NCBI RefSeq assembly: GCF_963678635.1
Contig: NC_087067.1
Location: 13,490,844-13,554,843 of the forward strand
Length of the DNA: 64,000 nt
DNA from: Symsagittifera roscoffensis
Taxonomy: Eukaryota > Xenacoelomorpha > Acoela > Convolutidae
Reading direction: 5' to 3'
Each line of letters starts with the position of its first letter. Position 1 is the stretch's first letter. A program made the translations under genes and the position numbers. The notes beneath the pieces were generated by a model that was not told where the DNA came from, did no database searches, and saw only the letters and a program-made list of their open reading frames with translations. Below, one piece after another: positions 55,083 through 64,000 of this stretch.

Positions 55083-57030
55083 AATTAGACCCATTATCTG
55101 TCACCAAGTAACGACTCTGCTACTTTGGAAAATCAAATATGTGGTTTGAGAAGAAACAACAAACTCTAGAATGATTTCTAAGCTTTATTCTAAGAATGGC
55201 ATTCTAATGATTGGATGCAGAAGTTACACTCCTTTAATATCAATTTTCGTTCTACAAACTTTTTTTTGAAATATATGGTTCAGAAAAAGGCAAGATCACT
55301 CTCAAGATTTTTTTGAATAATATAAACTACTAGCTGCTTATGAATATCATACATACAAAATTGTTTTTTTTTTTGAAAATTTTAGTAAACCCACAAAAAG
55401 TGCTAATTTACTTATGAACCTTTGGGCAAAAGGAAAAATTAAAAAATTATTCAATACCATAGAGCTTGCAAATTATATAAGATGCTGAAAACGTTAGATA
55501 GAGTGCCGGTCGATATTGAAAAAAAAAATTAATATAAAACCGCTGTTTCACCACAAACTCAAATTATCGTTTTTGATTCAAAATTTCGAATTGGTTAAAA
55601 ATAATTATGATGCATAATTTAGTATTATGATTTGTTTGAAATCTTTTCCCAGCGGTTAAATGCTAACGGATACCCCCTGGAGACTAGGATATTTTTGGGA
55701 AATTATGAAAATCTGGAACCTCGTAGTTTTTGAGATATCGCAATTTTTAGATAATTTAAAAAAAATTCGGTATTTTTGACAAAAATCTTTTTTCTTCTGA
55801 AACTTGTTCTCTTAACGTGAACACGCAAAACAGTGAGATGGCGGATTGTTCTATTAGATATCTAAAATAAAATAAGAATAATTTGGTAAAAATAAAATTT
55901 TGCCAGTTTGGCATAATCACCCATTTAACACTCTCAAAGTTTTTTCAAAGTTTTGTTCAAGGTAATTTGAGATAAAACATGCTAGGGCCAACCAAACAAA
56001 AAAAAATTGGAAAAACAAGAATTTTCAATTGTCTTGTAAATTTACAATCAATAAACGGACAACTGGCGCGATATATGGAGTAGTCGCAATAAAGAAAGAA
56101 AAGAAGATCCCATTGTAACAAAAAGTCTGGAAAGATTTTTTTTCAGAAAAACCATTCAAAGTCATGATGATGAACGTTTCTAACTACTGTTTTTGTAAAA
56201 TATTCACAAGCAAAATCAAAAAGCTCAGCCATAAAAATTCATAACTTTTTCAAATTAGTGTCGTTGTTTATGCTTGGTGTGATAAAGGGAACTGACGAAC
56301 GCTTAGAATTTAGGCATCGGCAAAGTCTCGGTAAAATAGACAAATTGAACATCAATTTGTCAAAAAATTACAAAACAAAAAGAAAACAAAAAAAATGAAA
56401 AAATTTCAAATTTTATTCATCTTTTTGCATATATTATAATTTCTAGAAAGTGCTTTAATATGATTCCAATGATGGTAACTTCTTTTGATTTGAAAATAAA
56501 AAAGGAAGGCTCGCTACCTTCATTCGCTCGAAATTAGAACAAAAAGCATAATATTCAACTGAATTAAAACTGAAGAGCTGTATTATGATGTATCACTCGA
56601 CCCATTCCAATGATTGTTTGTTTGTGGTACCTGATTTTGCGTAGACAACAAAAAAAGACAATAAACTTTCAAAATATCCGAACGAATTTCCTCCCTTTTT
56701 TTTCGATCGGATCAAATAGGGCGGTTCAGTATTTTTAGTAGGCTTGCGGTTCACAGCGTAAGCCACCTTTTTACTACATGAACTAATAAACGCATAAAAA
56801 TTAATTAAATAATTGGGTGACGCTGCTAAAAAGCAACATGAAAAAAATTTATTTTGCTGATTTTGAATAGATGCTTAGTAACTCTCAGTGGAAAGGGCGG
56901 CAGTTCAACCTCATCAATCTCAAACACTCATTTCTTACTTGAAAAAAGGGTAATTTTTCTTGCCCACGAAATACTTCAAAATTTTAAGGCAGATTTTAAC
57001 AAGATTAACTGGTTCATGTACAAGTAACGC
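55083..57030. other. AT-rich region without recognisable gene
   Basis: Nearly 2 kb with long A and T runs. No motif, tandem repeat or terminal repeat stood out on either strand. Confidence 0.45.
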
Positions 57031-57035
57031 GATAC

Positions 57036-57100
57036 GGGGGAGCGGTTACGCCTCTATCTCTGAATCGAAAGATCGGATGTTCGAGGCCCGCCATGGCACC
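57036..57100 (+). ncRNA. tRNA-like segment (tRNA pseudogene or SINE head)
   Basis: GGGGGAGCGGTTACG (57036-57050) resembles a pol III A box and GGATGTTCGAGGCCC (57075-57089) a B box, at tRNA-like spacing. Between them ATCT/AGAT can pair around a loop. The acceptor and T stems do not pair well, so this is not a working tRNA; a tRNA-derived SINE or relic fits better. No A-rich tail is evident. Confidence 0.35.
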
Positions 57101-57939
57101 TGCTCATTGCTTGAGGGCAAGGCAGCTTTACCCACCCCAGAAAATTGGCCCAAAAATGCATGTATTTTTCAGGCAGGGGAGCAACAGCGGTTCTCAGTTA
57201 GAAGCTAAGCATCTCGTATGTTGGTTCTTTTCCGCTCTCGAGGAAAAACATGAGTGAAAATGTTCAGATCCCAAAACTTTCTGCGTAGATAGTCAAACAT
57301 TTTTTCAAATTTCCTGTTCTCATTAGATAAACCTCTTGTAGTTTTTTTGTTTAAAAGAAAATATATAATATATCAGTTAAAAAATTAGCTGAAACAAAAA
57401 TTAAGAGCGTTTTTCAACTATATCAGTTTAGGCTCTCATCAAAAATAATCTTTTTTTTTTACCTTTTCAATATTTCGAAAGTCAGCAAAAAGCGGTTAAA
57501 TAAGATAACACACAAGAATTCTCACAAGTTTTTCATGTGATCTTAAAAAAACTGTATAAATTGAAACTAGATGAGATTAAAATTTTTCACTGCCGAAAAA
57601 GGATCTAATCAAATGAAATTATCAGGGTACAATATTTGAAGAAGGGTTAGTTTTGAAGCATTTTTGGTTATTATTGATTACCCAAGATTATTAAACTTTC
57701 TCTAAAAAGAAAACAAAGGCAAGTTGAATAAAGATTGCTTTCCGGGTCATCTCGTGTGTCTTGTGCGTCTTCCAACTGTCGATAAGATTGCTGTCGAAAG
57801 GTGCATTGCTTTGATAATTTAAATGTATCAATTGGGTATGACGTAAAGTGAGATAAATTATAATTGATTGAGTAGGTGTATCAGAAGGATTGTGCAATCA
57901 TCGAAATGAGGCTAGGGTATCTAACCTCTAATTATGTCT
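57101..57939. other. No gene seen
   Basis: AT-rich spacer between the tRNA-like segment and the decayed gypsy fragment. Confidence 0.4.
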
Positions 57940-59340
57940 AGAGGATCGGGGCGAGGACGAGCTACATAACAGGAAATCCATCTCGATTTATCAGATGTGA
58001 GGTACACCCGGATATTGGATCCTTTCGAAAGAAGTGTTCAAAAAGGAAAAGAATGAAAATTTCAAAACTACAGACTATAGTCAAGGAAGCAAAGGGAACG
58101 GGAGACGTTGGAGCAATTTCACTCGGCATTAAGCTGCCCGACGACGAGACGCAATCTGAAAAAATTGGGGCGAAGAGTTCTACGTGACTATTTAAATCAT
58201 GATTAGGTCAAACTAAGACGCACGTACGGAGTTGTGCAGGGCAACTAAAACCCCAGAAGAAGTCTACAACATTGCATTATCATACGGGAGAGAGGATGAA
58301 AATGTTTAAAAAAAACTACACAATATTGGGAAATGTTTTGGGTGCGGCAACGACTGAAGCGCTCCAAGTAGGAGACCGCAATCCGAAGAGGATATTGACG
58401 GCTATTTCAGCAAGGTAGATGAGGAACTGCTTGACAGCAGCGGCTTCATAACAAACCATATCGAAAAATGTCCGACGAGGAAAGCCACATGCAATTTTTA
58501 AAAAACAACCAGCCATCCACTATGAACGTTTATGTCATGGTCGGAGAAGCGGTAGTTGGGGCAAGTGACCAACTAGGAGGATCCCTCGGATGGGACTCAG
58601 TTAGCTCGAACGTTTATATAGTCATGTCCATTTGGAAACGAAAAAGAATGAGGAGTTAAAAGTTGCAGGGCAGAGCTTCCTCTGAAAATAAACGGCAAAT
58701 TGACTCAAGCGTGAATCGACAGTTGATCACCAATATTCATCTTCACTATCCTCTATCGGGGAACTGAAACGACGACCAACTCGGGAATTACGGCAACAGC
58801 ACACTAAAGTAATGCGGAAAATAAAGACGCGACTGAAATTCAACGAATGAACAACAGGCGCATCCATCAACTTGATTGGGGGATGCAGACCATCAATTAC
58901 CGGCCAGGAACTGATGTTCACCATGGGTCTCCAATTGATCCAGTCACAGGCGACATCCAAGGGCAACCGGGTCATGGGAGAAGTAAGCCAGCAGAGGCAT
59001 GAAGAAGTATCTGGACAAATGGCAGGAATATTTCAGTAAGCACTTCAATAAAGTACTTAACAAGGTTGGGCAAATTCGAAGTTACATTGTCCAAGCGTTA
59101 TTTTTAGGAGTTCTAATCAGTCCAGCGAAAGAGGTAGGCCAGTTCCCATTAAACGTCAAAATAGAGTGGATAAACAAATGAAGAAACTTATGGAACAAAA
59201 TATATCGAGAAATTGGAAAAATGCTCGGTTATCTACATAATTTTGCCTACAGTAACAACAGAGAAAAAAGATGAATCGGTGAAATTTATGAAAATTCAGT
59301 TGTGCAAGATAATCGCGCGTTGATTAGTTTCGAATAAAAA
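57940..59340 (+). pseudogene. Decayed Ty3/gypsy gag-pol fragment, plus strand
   Basis: Same family as the 2112-8292 element, opposite strand and far older. In order: gag capsid remnants (FKKEKNENFKTTDYSQGSKG, about 58038), the ARTELCRATKTPEEVYNIAL type segment (58225-58300), a zinc-knuckle remnant (IEKCPTRKATCNF, 58460-58500), a protease-region remnant (PSITGQELMFTMGLQLIQS, 58885-58950), and the RT lead-in (WQEYFSKHFNKVLNKVGQIRSY, shown from 59005). Frames change often; the fragment fades in the RT fingers near 59340. No LTR found nearby. Confidence 0.75.
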
Positions 59341-61082
59341 CGACTCCGTTAAATTTGAAATCTCAACATATTGATCATGACAGCACGGCAAAAAAACAGC
59401 ACTCATTTCTTAGCTTCTTTCAAAATATGATTTTAAATAACTTTTTTGGGTTAAAGGTCTAGTTTCCAATTTTTACACATTTGCTCTGCTAATGTAATAA
59501 CCGTTATGTCAGAACTTGTTCTATAATTAAATTTATTAATTGGGAAAATTTTTCCTATCCTGATTACGGATGATTTATATTTCAAGTTAAGAGCTCAGGG
59601 TATTAAATATTTTCTCTCGGTAGTTAAATAACCCGTCAAAATGATCAGACAAAATTTTGACATTTAATTCATAGAAAAATCACACAAGCGAAAATTGAAA
59701 ATATAAAAAAAGTCTGCAGACTTTCTGGTCTCGTTTCGTAAACATTTTAGCAGGTACAGAATTGTTCAACGAAATCTTGTATTCGACCTCCTGCCGACCC
59801 AAAGGGTCTACTTTTTGTACTATTTTGAAATATTCATTTGTGGTGACGGACCATAAAACTTTTTCTAAAAAATAATTGCGAGGACGGAGCGCGCGCCGAA
59901 AAAATGCGATTTTTTGGTCAAAATTTTCCAAAAAGTGCCTAAAAGCGCTTTGTTTGGCTTGTTTTTTTTTCAAAAATTTGCCTGCGGCGCAGACAGTTTG
60001 CTCAAAATGGGGTCTTTAAAGTGATTTAGGAGTGTTCAAACAATCAATTTGTTCGACCTATTTAAAAAAAACAAAATCTTTAATGATCGCTTTTCAACAT
60101 TATTGTGGTTTTTATGATAACTCTTGTCTTTTTTTTGATGGTTTCTATGTTTTTGATTATTGTATTGGCAACCCACGTTTCATGTTGTTTTGTTTTGTAA
60201 TTAATAAGCAGGTTGTTTTTCATGGGTTATTCTATAAATTCAACAGCTCACAGCCCGAGTCAAGGTTTGCTATTTATGTTTCGACCGAGGCGGGAGTTGT
60301 CAGGGTTGTCAGAGTTCGACCAAAAATCTATAGTTGAGAAGGCCCCATAGTCCAACTCAAAGTCGAAACTTATGGCTTTTTGTTGTCTCTAGGTGTGTAT
60401 ATTCTGAGCAAGCTAACAAAATCTGGTTCGATTTTTTTCTAGTTAGTGTAGCACCGGGACATAATTATACTAAAAAACTCGCGAGACAACTCAATATGAC
60501 AGAGCAAGCTATATGAGGGGTGGACAAGGGGAAGTGGAACCTATTCATAGCTATACGAGATATTTGTATTGTAAAACAGGAAGAAAAGCATTAAAACGCC
60601 GAACAATTTCGCAAAATACAAAAATGGTTTAAGATTCGTGCCTATACAGAACATTCCAATGCTAAACAGTCCTGTACATAATATACCGAAAACTGATAGC
60701 AAAGTTCAAAAAAACAGTCCCATGCAAAACAGTCCCAAAAATAGTCCAAAAAACAATCTCATTGATCGGAGTGATAATTTTTCCAGACACAGATAAGAAA
60801 AACGATCTCTGAAAAATCACATTTTGATGCCAACTAAACCGGATTACAATAGGTAGTATAGCAGAGAAATTATAACAACCTAGATAACAGCAGCAACCAC
60901 TCACTAAAAGCATTAATATGGAAAACATAAAAGTTAACGGAATAACAAAAAATAGACTCTTTTTTCATTCCATGCAAAAAGAGGCAGTTTGTTCAAGTTG
61001 TTTCATTTGCGAACATTTGTTAACTCTCAAAAGAAAATAAATGCATTGAATATCGATAGAAATCATAATTACTAACATAAAT
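59341..61082. other. No confident gene
   Basis: Open stretches at 60032-60337 and 60334-60516 (plus) have no family resemblance. A run rich in Asn, Ser and Pro (about 60660-60750, plus) could be a low-complexity exon of the FLYWCH gene downstream, but this is a guess. Confidence 0.35.
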
Positions 61083-61319
61083 TCTGAGTTACTGATTTTT
61101 GAAGGGCAGGCTTATATTAAACACCGAACAATGTCAGGCAACTCCCTATTCTGGCGCTGCGCCCAAAATAGTTGCAAGGGACGTTTGCAAACAAAAAAGG
61201 ACTCCATTGAGATCGGTAAAGATCACAGCCACTTTCCCGATCCAGATGACATCGAAAATTGTAAGTTCAGAAAAACAATTCAAGATCGAGCAGCAGCATC
61301 TAATTTCAACGTGATGTGA
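61083..61319 (+). CDS. FLYWCH zinc-finger fragment
   Basis: Open frame ending at TGA 61317-61319. It contains the FLYWCH order: hydrophobic start (LIFEGQAYIKHR), FWRCAQNSCKGRL with Trp and two Cys, then a DHSHFPD His-x-His pair, and the IQDRAAAS helix that usually follows. FLYWCH domains occur in MULE-type transposase genes and in invertebrate DNA-binding proteins. Beyond the stop, degraded similarity seems to continue to about 61500 in shifted frames, so this is probably part of a decayed gene or transposon. No start codon is fixed; a splice acceptor may precede 61083. Confidence 0.6.
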   Translation, partial: SELLIFEGQAYIKHRTMSGNSLFWRCAQNSCKGRLQTKKDSIEIGKDHSHFPDPDDIENCKFRKTIQDRAAASNFNVM

Positions 61320-63290
61320 ACCAAGAAACAGCTGTTCATATTACAAGTTCTTTTGCTAATCAGCGAGCTGTAAATAGAGTTTGACGCGAAAAAAGACCGA
61401 AGATGCCGAACTTTGCTGGCTGCCCTGGAATTACCACGCTGTAGAAGGTTAGAACAACAGTTTGAAAAAACTGGCTGACGGTAAGCACCCTTCATTTCCA
61501 ATACTGACCGAGAAGTTTAAGGACAAATAAAAGAATGCGGAAATACTGTTAGAAAGAAATGTGAGCAGGACAAAATTAGCGAAGCCCAAAAAGGTTAAGA
61601 ACCAAAAACTAGACAAAAACATATTGACTAAGACATATCAACTCAACGATATCATTGGTTTTTTTCAAAGGATGTAGTTATAGTGTTATATTATAATCAG
61701 AAATTTCTTTTCTTTCCAAATTTCATAATTATTCATTCAAAAATGCTTTTAAAAAGTTTCCAAGTTCAAACAGCTACAAAAATGTTACCAAGTTCAATTA
61801 TTTTCCTTGGTTTTTCAAAATTAAGCTACAGTCGATTTAAAACCGGTAAAATAATGGATACAAAAAATGTGTTGATTTTTTTCCCTCCACCCAACCCTCA
61901 TAAGTCGAAGTTCTTGTTGTACCCTAGATAAACCCGTAATTGTATTTACCCAAGTTTCAACCGTTTTCGGAAAATTGGAAAAAAATAGGTGATTCGATCT
62001 TTTAATCTCTAGAGCTTGATTCTAACGTTTTAACCCTTTAACCAAGATGTCTTTGATTTTAATCTGACTTTTTGTTCCCTTTTTGGCTCTTTGATAGCTA
62101 ACTGTGCTCAAATTTGATTTTTCAAAGAGTAAGTCTGTTCTGTCGGCTCCAAAAGATTAAGCTGAAAAAAAATTAAAAGGGTTTCGGACTGTTATGAATG
62201 GGACTATTTTTTTAGAAATTTTTGTGATGCTTCTGATTTTTTTGTTTGGAACTGTTTTGTATTTGCGCCAGTAGTAACAAAAAAGCAACTCAAAATTAGA
62301 TTAATTTTAGTCTAAAAAATAGGAAGATGAAAGTAAGTTAGGTTGAAATTGAACCAATTTTAAACGAATTTAATCTATTTTCAAAGCTTAAAAAATCAAA
62401 TCAATTTGATTACAGAGAAAAGTAATTACAGAGATTTTGATTACAGAAAAAAAGAAACAATAGTAATTACGCGTTTAGTTTATTTGAAACAAATGGTAGA
62501 AGGTTATCAGGTCTTGCGACATATTTCTGATCCACCTAAAGAGAGCAATATTTTTCAGTAATAAAAACAAAATATTAGAAAAAGACACGCAATAGCCTCG
62601 TTCAAACAATGTAGACAGATGAAAAAAAGTAATAAATAATCATTGGATTACAGGAACAATGTGCTACCCATGATAATAACAATTAATTTGAAATGAAAAG
62701 AAAAACTGAAAAAAAAACTTACTAAAAATGTGAGCTACATTTTAACTATTTACTATTAAAATACAGACTTTGACTCCCTCAACTACCAAAATAGTTTTCA
62801 AAAAATACATTATTGAAAAATTTATCAACTGAGAGATTTTTAAGATACACTTTGAGTTGTTTCTCCCCTTTATCAACGATATCTTGAATTATGTTTTCAT
62901 CAATCTCAACAATTGCATTAAGCAACACTCTTATTCTGTTTTTGAGGCATTTCAACGATTCTTTTGTTTTTGTCACTTCTGTTTTGTGGAATTTTATTCT
63001 GTTTTCTCCATAAAGTGACTTTTGAAATTTTGTCTCCTTGTTTTTGTAGAACGGAAATTTTTGAGAAGTCGTTAGACAAGCTGGGAAAATTGTTTTTCGA
63101 AATAACTCTATTGGTTAACAGCGTCAAAAAAAGGTGCCAGTACAAAGTTCACGGATTTTATCAAATATTTATTTACGCCAAATTTTCTACTGATTTGTTG
63201 TTTTTTAGATTTAAAAATGAATAGAACACTCAGCCGACATTTGTTTGCAAAAGCACTACTGTTGAAACACTTTGTGAATCAGTTTGTGTA
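61320..63290. other. No confident gene
   Basis: 61320-61600 may hold degraded sequence downstream of the FLYWCH domain. 61680-61930 (plus) is open but compositionally random. On the minus strand 63145-62779 has Lys/Asn-rich open stretches (KTKESLKCLKNRIRVLLNAI) possibly continuing the LINE fragment; I cannot confirm this. Confidence 0.35.
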
Positions 63291-64000
63291 TTTTCACTAT
63301 GAAAATATGACCTTTCATTTTCTCTCCTATTGTTGTAAAGTAACAGTTCAATTTGTTTGCAAATAGACTGGAAGGTTCAATTGACTGCTTTGGAGTTTCG
63401 TTTCTTAGTTTTTTAACCATTTTGTCAAAATTGTTTCAGCTAGTGGTTTGCTTATCTGTAATCTGGTTTTGCGAAAGGACGTTTTAGTGATACAATTAAG
63501 GATTTGCCATACAATTGAGGATAAAAATGCCTAATTTAGCGCAAACATTCCGAAATGTTTCCTTTTTTCTGCAATTTTTTGTCCGTTTGTTTTACAGTTT
63601 TCCAGTTTTTACAATTGGGTTTCTGTGTTCAAAAAGTCTGCTTCTTTTCTAATTTCATTTCCGCAGTGATTAACGTTTGTATTGTGGTCACTTATTTTAC
63701 ATTTGTTAATTGATGCTGTTTTTGATAATTTGCGAAGACTAAGTCTACACATGTAGTGAAAATTGTTTTTTCACGGAAAATCATAAGCTCTTCGGTGTAC
63801 AACATACAAAAATTTTGTAAAAACTGAATCAGTTCTTTTTGTTTTTTCCCCATTTTTACATAAATTGATGTTAATATCTCCACAAATCAAACTTTTATCA
63901 GTTGGTTCAAGTTTTAGGGCTAGTGAATGCAGAACTTATTTTCGGAGAATTCGTCGATTTTATGATTTGGGCTCAAGTACAAAGCCGTCAAGAACTCAGA
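63291..64000 (-). pseudogene. Non-LTR retrotransposon fragment (endonuclease domain)
   Basis: Read on the minus strand from the window edge: LYLSPNHKIDEF, then SLICGDIN (about 63905, the catalytic GDxN of APE-type endonucleases), then CVDLVFANYQ (63750-63720) and a SDH remnant (about 63690). This is the order YRSP, GDFN, TxIDxIFxN, SDH of LINE endonucleases that nick target DNA. Further on, SSLFANKLNCYFTTIGEKM (about 63385-63330) matches the linker ahead of the RT domain. Frames are broken. The RT itself is not recognisable before 62700. Confidence 0.6.

Noticed and set aside
60032-60516. Two adjoining plus-strand frames
   Set aside because: Hydrophobic, T-rich translation without motifs; no splice-supported model.
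1-64000. CRISPR arrays, bacterial operons, rRNA genes
   Set aside because: No regularly spaced short repeats with unique spacers, no ribosomal RNA signatures; introns and element types indicate animal nuclear DNA.

Overview
The window is AT-rich, intron-bearing, repeat-dense nuclear DNA of an animal, probably a marine or soft-bodied invertebrate. I cannot fix the phylum. It is dominated by mobile elements: one complete Polinton/Maverick, one LTR-bounded Ty3/gypsy element, decayed fragments of both classes, MITE-like repeats, minisatellites and a LINE fragment at the right edge. Only one likely host gene is visible, a sulfotransferase-like P-loop protein near 13 kb.

Layout. 1-2107: no gene seen. 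2112-8292 (minus): Ty3/gypsy element with 231-bp LTRs about 98% identical, a CAAG target duplication, a PBS, gag with zinc knuckles, and pol (protease, RT, RNase H, integrase). 8297-13021: unidentified. 13022-13866 (minus): sulfotransferase-like gene. 14.7-16.62 kb: minisatellites with inverted arms and a 45-bp palindromic repeat. 16.65-32.5 kb: fragments of a second Polinton lineage, including a 3.9-kb tandem duplication, head-to-head inverted polB relics and three copies of a short MITE. 33088-50420: a full 17.3-kb Polinton with ~230-bp terminal inverted repeats and a 6-bp TCCCAT target duplication. 50.4-57.9 kb: mostly blank, with a pair of inverted MITEs and a tRNA-like segment. 57.9-59.3 kb: decayed gypsy fragment, plus strand. 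61.1 kb: FLYWCH zinc-finger fragment. 63.3-64 kb: non-LTR retrotransposon fragment, minus strand.

The Polinton carries the replication and virion gene set of this class. Replication and insertion: a protein-primed family B DNA polymerase fused to N-terminal C2H2 fingers and split by two introns, and a retroviral-type integrase. Virion formation: an FtsK/HerA-type packaging ATPase, a penton-like minor capsid protein, a double-jelly-roll major capsid protein and an adenain-like cysteine protease. Around this core lie less familiar genes: two candidate PC4-like ssDNA-binding proteins, a putative RNase H-fold exonuclease, a 48-aa membrane protein overlapping the ATPase start, and several hypothetical proteins. 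Two genes diverge from a promoter region built of repeated modules.

Coding regions of both the gypsy element and the Polinton are interrupted mainly by single-base frameshifts while most catalytic motifs are intact and the terminal repeats are nearly identical. Either the copies are young and just dead, or the assembly carries homopolymer indel errors. This affects every judgement about which genes are functional. A 200-N gap (38854-39053) falsely fuses the penton and major capsid genes.
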